64,000 nucleotides of DNA from Dictyoglomus sp. NZ13-RE01 (lineage in GTDB: Bacteria; Dictyoglomota; Dictyoglomia; Dictyoglomales; Dictyoglomaceae), in the NCBI GenBank assembly GCA_002878375.1, contig NIRF01000009.1, forward strand, positions 23,404-87,403, in the 5' to 3' direction. This document shows positions 1 through 9,290 of the stretch, in pieces. The notes below the pieces were generated by a model. That model was not told where the DNA came from and ran no database searches. It saw only the letters and a list, made by a program, of their open reading frames with translations. The position numbers and the translations under genes are program-made. The number at the start of each line of letters is the position of its first letter. Positions within the stretch are counted from its first letter, which is position 1.

Positions 1-1121
1 TCTTTAGAAAAAGAGCTTAAGGAGTCTTTGGAAAAGCCTATTAATTTTCTATCTCTTTCTGAATTTCTTAGAGATAAAAGGGAGATTGCAATAAGTATAG
101 AGGATGATACAAGACCTATAGATAATAAAAAGATTCTTAGAGTGTTATTTGATTATCTTAGAGAGAGTGGTATTTATAATAAAAACGTAAAAATTATTGT
201 GGCTACAGGTCTTCATAAGGATAATACTAAGTATGATTTTTCTGATATAAGCTATGGATTTTCTGTTGAAGTAATTAAACATGATCCCGACAATAATCTC
301 TTTTTCTTTGAAGATGAAAATTTGGGACCTGTTGGGATTAATGAGAATTTTGTAAAAGCAGATGCAAGAATAATTATTGGAGATGTAATTCCACATCAAA
401 TTTTTGGTTTTTCAGGACCACCAAAAAGCATAATTCCAGGTCTTTGTGATAGAAAGACCATAAATTATACCCATAAGCAAGTTTTATATCATGATTTTAA
501 AGCAGGAAGAAGAGAGAATATTGTTAGAAGATGGGTAGAAGAATTTTCAAGAAAGATTCCTGATATTTTTGCTATTAATATTGTTCAAAATATTAGAAAG
601 GAAATTGTGGGGTAGCTTCGGGAGAGTTAATAGCATCCTTCCAAAAAGCCATAGAAGAGTCTGAAAAATTATATTGTGTGAAGATTGATAAGATCTACGA
701 TGTAGTAATTACGTCTCCTGGAGGATACCCAATAGATCAGGATCTATATCAGACCCAAAAAGCTTTTACCCATGCAAGCTATGCTACAAAGGAAAAAGGC
801 AAAATTATAGTTTTTTCACCTTGCACAAGAGGATGGGGTTCTGAAGACTTTATGAAGATTACAATGAATTTGAAAGATATAGACGAAACAATTAATAATC
901 TTAGAGAAAATTTTTCCGTTGGCAAACATAAGCTTCTATTTTTCTTAGAATTAGCTAAAAAATATAATCTTTATCTCTATAGTGACTTCGATTTTTCTAA
1001 TTCTCCCTTAACAAAATTTATAAATATTATTTCGGAGAATGATTTATACAAAATCATTTCTACTGATGAAAGTTTGGCTATCTTGATGGGGGGGGGTGAT
1101 TTTACAGTTCCAATAATTTAA
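1..1121 (+). pseudogene. LarA-like (DUF2088) nickel racemase family protein, frameshifted and 5'-incomplete
   Basis: The reading frame is open from base 1, so the true start lies upstream of the window. The first part shows the LarA pattern: DDTRP, ATGLHK, IIIGDVIPHQ, FGFSGPPKSIIPG and NYTHK. LarA-type enzymes use a nickel pincer cofactor to racemise lactate or other 2-hydroxyacids. The frame stops at 613-615, directly after GGGG at 609-612. With one more G it would read on as EIVGVASGELIASF and join the second part, which ends at 1121. The break is therefore a one-base deletion in a G run. A nine-G tract (1088-1096) encodes Gly-Gly-Gly near the C-terminus. The exact substrate cannot be told. 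The gene lies upstream of a sugar-uptake operon in the same direction. Confidence 0.75.
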
Positions 1122-1191
1122 AAGAAAGGAGGGAGAGAAGGCATATTTTAGTTTCCAAAAACCTCAATTACTTTAAAGGGAGGTTAAAAGT

Positions 1192-2493
1192 ATGAAAAAA
1201 TTAGTGTTAGGTTTACTTACTTTGTTTCTAATATCTTTAAGCTTTGTTTTAGCCCAAGGAGCTCCTTACAAAACAACAATAAATGTTCTTGTATGGGATG
1301 ATGCCCATACAAAAGCAGTAAAAACTCTAATTCCAGATTTTGAAAAAGCCACAGGTATAAAAGTAAACTTTGTTGCTCTTCCAACAAGATCAGTACTGGA
1401 AAAAGCGGCGATTGGAATTTCTATGGATAGAACCGATTACGACTTAGTCTCTATTGATGAGCCTTTTGTTCCTCAATTTGGAGAATTACTCCTCAACTAC
1501 AATCTCTGGCCACAAGGTAAGGTCTTTCCAAAGGTGGATTTAAAGGATATTGTAGAGGGTGCAGTAAATGCAAGTATGTGGGAAGGCTCTCCAAGAGGTC
1601 TTCCTATAAACGGTAATGTTTACGTTTACATCTATAGAAAAGATCTCTTTGATGATCCAAAGAATAAGGAAGAATTTAAGAAAGAATATGGCTATGAACT
1701 AAATCCTCCAAATACTTTCAAAGAGCTTCTTGATGTTAGTAGATTTTTTGCAAAGAAACCAAATATGTATGGATTTGGACCATTTACTATAAAGGCAGAA
1801 GGAGTGACAGCTGAAGCAGTGTTTATTTTATCTTCTTTTGGTACTGATATACTAAAGGTGAGTGGTAAAAATGTTAAATTGGTTCTTGACAAGAAAAAGG
1901 CTGTGGATGCAATTAACTTCTATAAGCAACTATTAGAGACAGCTCCTCCAGGAAAACTCTCCTTTGGACATACTGAAAGAATTCAAGCCTTCAATATGGG
2001 ACAAATTGCAGTAATGTTCCAATGGCCTGCTTTAATTCCTAATCATGAAGATCCAAAACAGTCTCTTGTTGCAGGAAAAGTTGGCTATATGGTTCCTCCT
2101 GCAGGTCCTGCTCGAAGAGTAGCAGTTACAGGATGTTGGATTCTTGGAATTCCTAAGGCATCAAAGAATAAGCTTGCTGCAGCAGAATTTGCTTACTGGT
2201 GGGCATCAAAAGAGGCTGGAAGGAAACTAATAGAGGCAGGAATGTCTCCTGTAAGAAAGGATCTATTATCTGATCCAGAACTTCAAAAGACAAGAAAGTG
2301 GTATCAAGCAACTTTAGAAGCCTTTAAATATGGAATAAGCCGTCCAAGATTTAAGGATTATGCAAGAGTATCTGAAGTGATACAAGTTTATTGGACAAAA
2401 GGAATAAGTGGTGAGCTAACTCCAGAACAAGCAGTAGATGCTATGTATAACGAGATAGAAAAAATACTAAAGGAGGGGGGCTATGGTCAATAA
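1192..2493 (+). CDS. Sugar ABC transporter substrate-binding protein (family 1)
   Basis: This 433-residue extracytoplasmic protein has a signal peptide (MKKLVLGLLTLFLISLSFVLAQ) followed by a typical solute-binding fold: INVLVWDDAHTKAVKTLIPDF near the N-terminus and hinge-type segments such as RVAVTGCWILGIPKASKN near residue 310. Such proteins capture mono- or oligosaccharides and deliver them to a two-permease transporter. A GGGAGG ribosome site precedes the ATG. The next gene overlaps by 11 bases and two permeases follow, so this is the first gene of an uptake operon. The GH31 enzyme downstream hints at alpha-xyloside or similar substrates, which is inference only. Confidence 0.85.
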   Translation: MKKLVLGLLTLFLISLSFVLAQGAPYKTTINVLVWDDAHTKAVKTLIPDFEKATGIKVNFVALPTRSVLEKAAIGISMDRTDYDLVSIDEPFVPQFGELLLNYNLWPQGKVFPKVDLKDIVEGAVNASMWEGSPRGLPINGNVYVYIYRKDLFDDPKNKEEFKKEYGYELNPPNTFKELLDVSRFFAKKPNMYGFGPFTIKAEGVTAEAVFILSSFGTDILKVSGKNVKLVLDKKKAVDAINFYKQLLETAPPGKLSFGHTERIQAFNMGQIAVMFQWPALIPNHEDPKQSLVAGKVGYMVPPAGPARRVAVTGCWILGIPKASKNKLAAAEFAYWWASKEAGRKLIEAGMSPVRKDLLSDPELQKTRKWYQATLEAFKYGISRPRFKDYARVSEVIQVYWTKGISGELTPEQAVDAMYNEIEKILKEGGYGQ

Positions 2494-3385
2494 GAAGATA
2501 AGTCTCTGGCGGGGAAATCCCCGCCAGTTCCTAAATAATGTGCTGTTCCTTGGTCCTGCTATTATTTTCCTTATTTTAATGCTTCTATATCCTCTTGTCT
2601 ATTCTTTCTACATGTCTTTACATAAATGGGAGCTTGCTCAAGTAACTCCCCCCTCTTTTATAGGTCTTAAAAACTATATTAATCTCTTTAATGATCCTTT
2701 GTTTTGGAACGCCTTAAAAATACAAGTTATATTTGTAGCTATAGCAATTCCCATTGAGCTTGTGATTGGTCTATTAGTAGCTCTTTTATTCCAAATAGAG
2801 TTTCCAGGCAATAGAACAATGAGAACTTTACTTCTTCTACCCTTCTTTATTCTTCCATCCCTATCAGGAACTACCTGGAGATTTATTCTCCATCCTACAT
2901 ATGGTGTTTTTGGAGCTATATATAGGTTCTTAGGAAAAGAGCCTGTGGACTGGCTAAGCAATGGTACTCTCACTTTCATAGCTGTTATTCTTCAAGATAT
3001 TTGGAGAACCTGGCCCTTTATGTTTATCACCCTCTATGCAGCCCTTTCAAATTTTCCTCAGGAGTTAAAAGAGGCAGCTGCAATAGATGGTGCAAACAAA
3101 GTACAAACCTTTTTTAAGGTAACCCTTCCATTATTGGTACCTTCAATTATAGTAGCCTGTTTCCTTAGATTGATTGATGCGTTACGTATATTCTCTGAAG
3201 TATATGTAATGACCGAAGGTGGTCCAGGAAATGCAACTACATTCTTATCAATCTTTATTTACAAAAATGCCTTTAGATTTTTCCAAATGGGATATGCGAA
3301 TGCTGCAGGATATATTCTTACAATTATAGCTTTAACCATAAGCGCTATTGGACTTACAAGAATATTTACAAGAGAAATGTATTAA
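2483..3385 (+). CDS. Sugar ABC transporter permease, MalF/UgpA type
   Basis: The 300-residue membrane protein has about six hydrophobic segments, the first at FLGPAIIFLILMLLYPLVY. It carries the cytoplasmic EAA loop (EAAAIDGANKVQTFFKVTLP) that docks on the ATPase. The start codon lies inside the end of the binding-protein gene behind AAGGAGGGGGG, indicating translational coupling. It should pair with the next gene to form the membrane channel. No ATPase is encoded in this operon. Confidence 0.87.
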   Translation: MVNKKISLWRGNPRQFLNNVLFLGPAIIFLILMLLYPLVYSFYMSLHKWELAQVTPPSFIGLKNYINLFNDPLFWNALKIQVIFVAIAIPIELVIGLLVALLFQIEFPGNRTMRTLLLLPFFILPSLSGTTWRFILHPTYGVFGAIYRFLGKEPVDWLSNGTLTFIAVILQDIWRTWPFMFITLYAALSNFPQELKEAAAIDGANKVQTFFKVTLPLLVPSIIVACFLRLIDALRIFSEVYVMTEGGPGNATTFLSIFIYKNAFRFFQMGYANAAGYILTIIALTISAIGLTRIFTREMY

Positions 3386-3397
3386 AGAGGTGATATT

Positions 3398-4222
3398 GTG
3401 CTTAGAAAGAGATTAAAATCACTAATATTCATTTTAGCCTTAATTATCCTTATTATTGAGCTTTTACCTGCCATATTACTTTTTCTGACAAGTATAAAGA
3501 CAAACATGGCTATATGGACTTCTCCCACCCCTTTTCATCCTTTCACTCCTACCATTGAGCAGTATATAGGAGTATTTAAAGAAACTACATTTGTTAAAAA
3601 CATACTCAATAGTACTTATATAGCTGTTTGGACTACCCTTCTTTCAGTATTAGGAGGGGCTTTGGCTTCTTATGCCCTTGCCAGATTCCCCATAAAAAGA
3701 AAAAAAGAAATAGCTATGGGAATAATATTCAGTAGAATGATTCCTCAAATTGCTCTTGCAGTACCTATATACTCAATGATGAGAACCTTGGGTCTTTTAG
3801 ATACCTATACCGGTCTCATCTTAGCCCATACAACTTTTAGTCTTCCCTATGTAGTATGGCTTCTTCTTCCTTTCTTCCAACAAATACCTGTAGAGTATGA
3901 AGAAGCAGCATTAATTGATGGTTGTAATAAGCTTCAGGTTTTTAGCAAGATATTTCTTCCTTTGGCATCCTCAGGAATTATTGTTGCTATGACCTTTTGC
4001 TTCTTAGGTTCCTGGAATGATTTTATATACACATTAGTGCTAAGTAATGTTAAAACTACAACAGCTCCTATGTTAGTAACAACATTTGTAGGTATGTATG
4101 CACCTGAGGTTGGAAAGATGAGTGCTGCAGGGATATTAATTATTCTTCCTGTATTCTTAATCGCCCTATTTCTACAAAAATACATAATTATGGGGCTTTC
4201 GGGAGGAGGAATAAAGGGATAA
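3398..4222 (+). CDS. Sugar ABC transporter permease, MalG type
   Basis: This 274-residue membrane protein has the MalG arrangement: an N-terminal membrane helix, a periplasmic stretch, then five helices with the EAA loop EEAALIDGCNKLQVFSKIFL. Translation probably starts at GTG 3398 behind AAAGAGGTG. It is the second half of the permease pair and lies 12 bases after its partner. Two bases separate its stop from the GH31 start, which ties import to hydrolysis. Confidence 0.87.
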   Translation: MLRKRLKSLIFILALIILIIELLPAILLFLTSIKTNMAIWTSPTPFHPFTPTIEQYIGVFKETTFVKNILNSTYIAVWTTLLSVLGGALASYALARFPIKRKKEIAMGIIFSRMIPQIALAVPIYSMMRTLGLLDTYTGLILAHTTFSLPYVVWLLLPFFQQIPVEYEEAALIDGCNKLQVFSKIFLPLASSGIIVAMTFCFLGSWNDFIYTLVLSNVKTTTAPMLVTTFVGMYAPEVGKMSAAGILIILPVFLIALFLQKYIIMGLSGGGIKG

Positions 4223-4224
4223 TT

Positions 4225-6498
4225 ATGGATAAAATAATTAAATTGATAGAATATAGTATAAGGGATAACATTTTTCATGGTATTTTAAATACTGAAAAAG
4301 GAAAGTTTTTAAACCTATATATCTCTCTATACAATAAAGAATTTTGGAGAATACAATTATCGGAGGAAAGTCCTAAAAATAATCCTGTTCATCTTTTTCC
4401 TTCCTCTTTTAATGTAAGGGAGGAAGGAGAATTTGTTTTGATGGAAGGGGAAGAAATTGATTTATATATATTAAAAAGCCCCTTCTTCTTTTTCTTTAAA
4501 AAAGGAGAAGAAGTTATATTATCCTTGGATAATCACAGAAATGTGGGGCTTTTACATTTAACTCCCCCATTAGCAAAAAATGAAATTGGCTTTTGTGGGA
4601 CATTCTCATTAGATTCTGAGGATAGAATTTTTGGTTTAGGTGAGTTTTTTACCCCATGTGAAAGACATTCCCAAGAATTGGAAGTTTGGGTAAATGATGC
4701 CTATGGAACTTTTACACAAAGAGCTTACAAGCCTCTTCCTTTCTCGTGGAGTACAAAAGGATATGGAATATTATTTAATACTAATTATAAGACTAAGCAT
4801 TATATAGCGCATCCTGATAAAAATCTTTCAGGCTACTATTTTGAGGATTATTCTTCTATATTAGATATATTCTTATTCTTTGGTAAAGAACCTAAGGAGA
4901 TAATTAAAAAGTACCATATCTTAACAGGAAAGCCTGAAATACCGCCTTTTTGGAGTTTTGGTTTGTGGATGTCAAGATGCTACTATTGGGACGAAAAAAC
5001 TGTTTTAGAGGTAGCAGAAACTTTAAGGGAGAAGAATATTCCCTGTGATGTAATAAATTTAGATGGAAGAGCTTGGCTTAGGCATGGATACCAAACAGAT
5101 TTCCAATGGGATTTGGAAAGATATCCCGATCCAAAAAGACTAATATCAAGGCTTAAAGAGCTGGGATTTAGGGTTTGTTTATGGGAAAATCCCTATATTT
5201 CTGAAAAATCCCCTCTATTTTATGAGGCTGAAAAGAACGGTTTCCTACTTAAAGATTTAAATGGTCAGACGAAAAAAATAAAGTGGGTTCCTGAAGAGTT
5301 TCAAGGATTGCATAATCCACCATCCGCAGGAATTGTGGATCTTACAAATCCAAAAGCAAGAGAATGGTACAAGGATCTTCATAGACCCTTATTAAGAATG
5401 GGAATAGATACTTTTAAGACAGATTTTGGAGAGGAAATTCCAGAAGATGTCATAGCTTATAATGGAATGAAAGGTGATGAACTGCATAATTATTATGCCT
5501 TTATTTATAACCAGGTAGTATATGAGGTTGTAAAGGAGGAAAAGAAGGAAGGATTAGTTTGGGGAAGATCAGGCTATATTGGCTCCCAGACAATTCCTGT
5601 GCAGTGGGCAGGAGATACTGAAAGCTCTTATGAGGGAATGTTTACAAGTTTAAGAGGAGGATTAAGCTATGGGCTTTCTGGTGGTAACTTGCTATGGGCT
5701 CATGATTTAGGGGGATTTTATGGTGCAAAGCCAGACAGCCAGCTTTATATAAGATGGTCTGAATTTGCCTTACTAAATCCATTAGTTAGAGCCCACGGAA
5801 CAACTCCAAGAGAGCCCTGGGAGTATGGAAAAGAAGCAGAAAGAATATTCAAAAAGTTTACATTTTTAAGATACTCTCTTCTCCCATATATATATTCTTC
5901 TGCTGTTGAAGGAAAAGAAACATCCCTACCTGTTATGAGACATCTAATACTGGAATTTCCAAAGGATCCTATATCCGCCTATATAGAGGATGAATACCTT
6001 TTAGGAGATGATATACTCATTGCTCCCATTTTTACAAATAAAAATGAAAGAAAAATTTACCTACCAAGATGTAGGTGGTATGATTTTTGGGATAAGGATT
6101 ATTATGATGGTGAAAAGGTTTTAGAGAAGAAGGTTCCCTTAAGCAGAATACCTATTTTTATTAAGGAAGGAGCAATTATTCCAAGATTTATAAAAATTGG
6201 GAGAAATACAGAAGAGCTTGAAGAAAAGTATTTGGTGGAGATTTGGTTTCCAAACGAGAAAAAGGAGAAAACTTTCTATACTAAAAATAACACTTTCAAG
6301 ATAAAGTATGAGATGTTCCCAGACTACATGGAGTTTGATATAGAAAGTCAATTAAAAACAGATTTCATAGTACATATATTAGGTTTTAAAAACATAAGAG
6401 AAATAGACCCTGGCATAGACTATAATTATACTCCAAATGGAATTCTCTTTACTATAAAAGAATTGCAAAAGATAAATATAAAGTTATACAAGGAATAG
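4225..6498 (+). CDS. Glycoside hydrolase family 31, probable alpha-xylosidase (YicI/XylS-like)
   Basis: This 757-residue cytoplasmic enzyme has no signal peptide. The GH31 nucleophile motif KTDFGEEIP places the catalytic Asp at about residue 400. The likely acid/base Asp is about residue 464 (PVQWAGDTESSYEGM). The stretch after the nucleophile (HNYYAFIYNQVVYEVV) resembles E. coli YicI, an alpha-xylosidase acting on isoprimeverose-type ends. This suggests removal of alpha-linked xylose from imported oligosaccharides. An alpha-glucosidase role cannot be excluded by eye. It is translationally close to the transporter genes. Confidence 0.85.
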   Translation: MDKIIKLIEYSIRDNIFHGILNTEKGKFLNLYISLYNKEFWRIQLSEESPKNNPVHLFPSSFNVREEGEFVLMEGEEIDLYILKSPFFFFFKKGEEVILSLDNHRNVGLLHLTPPLAKNEIGFCGTFSLDSEDRIFGLGEFFTPCERHSQELEVWVNDAYGTFTQRAYKPLPFSWSTKGYGILFNTNYKTKHYIAHPDKNLSGYYFEDYSSILDIFLFFGKEPKEIIKKYHILTGKPEIPPFWSFGLWMSRCYYWDEKTVLEVAETLREKNIPCDVINLDGRAWLRHGYQTDFQWDLERYPDPKRLISRLKELGFRVCLWENPYISEKSPLFYEAEKNGFLLKDLNGQTKKIKWVPEEFQGLHNPPSAGIVDLTNPKAREWYKDLHRPLLRMGIDTFKTDFGEEIPEDVIAYNGMKGDELHNYYAFIYNQVVYEVVKEEKKEGLVWGRSGYIGSQTIPVQWAGDTESSYEGMFTSLRGGLSYGLSGGNLLWAHDLGGFYGAKPDSQLYIRWSEFALLNPLVRAHGTTPREPWEYGKEAERIFKKFTFLRYSLLPYIYSSAVEGKETSLPVMRHLILEFPKDPISAYIEDEYLLGDDILIAPIFTNKNERKIYLPRCRWYDFWDKDYYDGEKVLEKKVPLSRIPIFIKEGAIIPRFIKIGRNTEELEEKYLVEIWFPNEKKEKTFYTKNNTFKIKYEMFPDYMEFDIESQLKTDFIVHILGFKNIREIDPGIDYNYTPNGILFTIKELQKINIKLYKE

Positions 6499-6513
6499 GA
6501 GGAAAAGTTAGAA

Positions 6514-7833
6514 ATGCTAAATGTAGGTTTTATAGGGGTTACCCAGAAAACCTTTAAATATAGAAAAGAAGAAGTCTTTAATGAATCTATTAATGTTTTA
6601 AAATCTTTTGCGGATAAAGTGCCCTTTAATTTAATATATAATGATACTCTTATTGATGACCCAAACTTCTTAGCAGATCTAATGAGGGATTGGGAAACAA
6701 AAATAGATCTACTCATAGTACAAACTACTACTTTTTCCTCTGGAAATATAGGAGAAATAATTGCTAAAAGTAATATACCTGTAATATATTGGGCATTACC
6801 AGAGCCTGAAATTGCAAATAATTTGAAATGGAACTCTTTATGTGCCCTAAACTTTTTTGTAAGTTTGCTAAAAAGGTTTAATCCAAATAAGAAATTTAAA
6901 TGGGTCTATTCACCTATCCATGATGCCTCTGATCTTTTAAGGGAGCTAAAGATATATAAGGTTGTAAAAAGCTTGAAAAACTTGAGAATTGGGCACCTTG
7001 TGGGTACGGCACCAGGATTCTTAAACTTAGATGTCTCCGAAGATCTAATTAAGGAAAAATTAGGTACAGAGATAGTTAAATTTCCTAACTTAGATCTTTT
7101 AATGGAAACCATTAAAAATTTAGATGAGGAAGAGGTAAAGAAAGAGAAAGCGAATTTAATAGGGAAGATTGATATGAAGATAGAAGAGAAATGGCTTGAT
7201 GAAGGTATAAAAATATCCTTAGCTTTAAGAAAAATAGCAAAGGATTATAAATTGGAAGCTATTGCTTCCCGTTGCTGGCCAGACTTTAAAGAGAAGTTAT
7301 CAATCTTCCCATGTTTTAGTTTTGCTGTCCTAAATGAAGAAATTCCTGTTTCTTGTGAGGGGGACATACTAAGCTCTTTAGCCATGTATATGCTCAAAGA
7401 ACTATCACAAACACCTACCACAGTATTGGACTTGGTCTATTATGATGAGAAAGGTATAGTACTTTGGCATTGTGGAAATACTCCTTTATCTCTTACGAAG
7501 TCCAAGGTCTATTTAGATTACCAATTTAATCATCCTGGGATGGGAACTGTTATTGATAGTAGATTTAAAGAAGGAGAAGTAACTATATTTTCCTTTAATC
7601 AGGACATGAAAAATGCTTTGGTATTCTCTGGAAAAATCTCATATCCATTTGATACAAAATTTCAAGGAAGTTTTGCGTATGTAACTGATCTAACTGTTAA
7701 GCCTAAAGAACTATTTGATATTATACTGAGAGAGGGTTTTCCACATCACTTGGTACTTTCCTATGGAAATTATGTTGATTTGATAAAGGAAGTTTTGTAT
7801 TGGTTAGAAATACCAGTTATAATATTAAATTAG
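6514..7833 (+). CDS. L-fucose/L-arabinose isomerase family protein
   Basis: The 439-residue protein has the two-part FucI-like layout: an N-terminal Rossmann-type part (VGFIGVTQKTFKYRKE, LLIVQTTTFSSGNIGEI) and a C-terminal part with CEGDILSSLAMYML and LWHCGNTPLSL, typical of the family's metal-binding core and lid. Family members interconvert aldoses and ketoses, but many homologues are uncharacterised. AGGAGGAAAAG precedes the ATG. As last gene of the uptake operon it could isomerise the pentose or deoxyhexose released by the GH31 enzyme, which is inference. Confidence 0.7.
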   Translation: MLNVGFIGVTQKTFKYRKEEVFNESINVLKSFADKVPFNLIYNDTLIDDPNFLADLMRDWETKIDLLIVQTTTFSSGNIGEIIAKSNIPVIYWALPEPEIANNLKWNSLCALNFFVSLLKRFNPNKKFKWVYSPIHDASDLLRELKIYKVVKSLKNLRIGHLVGTAPGFLNLDVSEDLIKEKLGTEIVKFPNLDLLMETIKNLDEEEVKKEKANLIGKIDMKIEEKWLDEGIKISLALRKIAKDYKLEAIASRCWPDFKEKLSIFPCFSFAVLNEEIPVSCEGDILSSLAMYMLKELSQTPTTVLDLVYYDEKGIVLWHCGNTPLSLTKSKVYLDYQFNHPGMGTVIDSRFKEGEVTIFSFNQDMKNALVFSGKISYPFDTKFQGSFAYVTDLTVKPKELFDIILREGFPHHLVLSYGNYVDLIKEVLYWLEIPVIILN

Positions 7834-7858
7834 ATTGGGGGCATTTTTGCCCCCAATC
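7833..7858. terminator. Bidirectional terminator between convergent operons
   Basis: A perfect 10-bp stem GATTGGGGGC / GCCCCCAATC with a six-base loop lies between the stop codons of the rightward isomerase gene and the leftward GH4 gene. The flanking T tracts are short, so its efficiency is uncertain. Confidence 0.75.
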
Positions 7859-7860
7859 CC

Positions 7861-9219
7861 CTATTTATAATGCTTGTTTGCCTTTTCATTCCAAGGCTGA
7901 GAAAGGATGGTTTCTACCAAGTTCTTTCCCTGTTCAAAACTCTTTGTTCTTGGATCGTCCATAGTCATTAGTATCAAGCTTGTTCTATCACCTTCTAAGA
8001 AGGCTTGCAAAATCCTTTCCATTCTTAGCCATCTTGGGATCAATACATAAAGCATTAATCTTGAAGGGATCTTTTCTATTTTCTCCCTTTCTATTCCATT
8101 CTTATCTACATATACTGGTATCTCCACTATTACATCATCAGGTATGCCTGGGATTGCAGAATTATTTGGCACATTTATTACTAATCTTCTCCTATGGTTA
8201 TTCACTATAGAATCTACAAAAGGTATAATCGATTCCATACTCTCTTCTAATGGTATTTCAGAAGAAACAGGCACTTCTGGATTTTCTGCTATTCTTCTCA
8301 TAGTATTTAATCTTAACTTTAAGCCGTATAAATACATGGTCCAACCAATCTCAGAATCAGGTCCTCCTGCTGGAAACCATTTCCTTTTCTCATTAAGGTC
8401 TGTATGGAACCACCAAGGAGATACACTTCTTGGAGTATCCCCAATAGGAAATAGCCCGTATAGTTTATACATCTCTACACTGGCTGGAGAAAGTTGGGTA
8501 TATTCCCATGGAGATATCATGTAATCATAAGAATTCCAGAGCTCAGGTGCCTTCTTTTCTATCCACTCATCTATTAAAGGATATGCATTTTCCCCTTTGT
8601 ATAGGAACTTTGTAAGAAAGATGCAGTGATTGAATCCTGCTACCTGCTCTTCCACCTCATTTTTATCCAGTCCTAAAGCACTTATCAAATGGAACAATTC
8701 TAAATATCCATGACAAAATCCTACCACTTTCAGACCAGTAGTTCTCAAAACTAAGTTTGTCCCCTCAAAAACTGGATTAGATACTTGCAAAAACCAAGCA
8801 TTAGGACTTATCTTCTCCACATCCTTTGCTAAATCCATTATGAAATTTAGCTGTTCATAAGCGGCGAAACCACCATAGTAATCACTTACCCTATCTCCAA
8901 CTCCTCTGTAATATCCTAAACTCTCTGCAATCTCTCTTTCCTTCTCCATAAAATGATAACCACCAACTTTTACCGTATTTATTACAAAATCCGCCCCATC
9001 AATAGCCTTTTTTCTATCTGTAGTCTTTTCCAATTTCAAATTAACTCCAGATTCCTTTTTGAATCTTTCTGCCAGGTTATAAACAAGGTTTAGCCTATCC
9101 TCATCAATATCCATAAAGGTAACAGTGCTTCCTGCAAGATCTTTAAAAACATTAAGGTCCTGCAAAAGTCTCATGGAAAAAGCAACACTTCCCGCTCCAA
9201 TAATAGCAATCTTAACCAT
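7861..9219 (-). CDS. Glycoside hydrolase family 4 (NAD- and metal-dependent alpha-glycosidase)
   Basis: The 452-residue protein begins MVKIAIIGAGSVAFSMRLL, the NAD-binding Rossmann motif of GH4. It also has GVGDRVSDYYGGFAAYEQ, the QVSNP(V) segment and GFCHGYLEL, which supplies the metal-binding Cys. GH4 enzymes cleave glycosides by an oxidation-elimination mechanism using NAD and Mn2+. The subtype (alpha-glucosidase, galactosidase, galacturonidase) is not decided by these motifs. I chose ATG 9219 over the upstream in-frame codon at 9237 because GAGAGGAGGT sits just before it. The start region is duplicated at 12506-12592, which indicates that this gene once followed oppF. Confidence 0.85.
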   Translation of the reverse strand: MVKIAIIGAGSVAFSMRLLQDLNVFKDLAGSTVTFMDIDEDRLNLVYNLAERFKKESGVNLKLEKTTDRKKAIDGADFVINTVKVGGYHFMEKEREIAESLGYYRGVGDRVSDYYGGFAAYEQLNFIMDLAKDVEKISPNAWFLQVSNPVFEGTNLVLRTTGLKVVGFCHGYLELFHLISALGLDKNEVEEQVAGFNHCIFLTKFLYKGENAYPLIDEWIEKKAPELWNSYDYMISPWEYTQLSPASVEMYKLYGLFPIGDTPRSVSPWWFHTDLNEKRKWFPAGGPDSEIGWTMYLYGLKLRLNTMRRIAENPEVPVSSEIPLEESMESIIPFVDSIVNNHRRRLVINVPNNSAIPGIPDDVIVEIPVYVDKNGIEREKIEKIPSRLMLYVLIPRWLRMERILQAFLEGDRTSLILMTMDDPRTKSFEQGKNLVETILSQPWNEKANKHYK

Positions 9220-9281
9220 TCTGATACCTCCTCTCACTATTTATTATATTTATGACACATTACAACACGATCATCTACAAA
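9195..9281 (-). repeat. Direct repeat copy A: oppF tail joined to GH4 start
   Basis: These 87 bases match 12506-12592 with four mismatches. Read leftward they encode the last residues of an OppF-like protein (VDDRVVMCHKYNK, stop), the ribosome site GAGAGGAGGT, and the first residues of the GH4 gene. The oppF part here is a fragment, while the GH4 part belongs to the intact gene. Confidence 0.9.
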
Positions 9282-9290
9282 AATAACTGA

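Noticed and set aside
1088-1096. The nine-G tract in the LarA-like gene as the cause of the frameshift
   Set aside because: The coding frame is the same on both sides of this tract (Gly-Gly-Gly near the natural C-terminus). The break is at the four-G run at 609-612.
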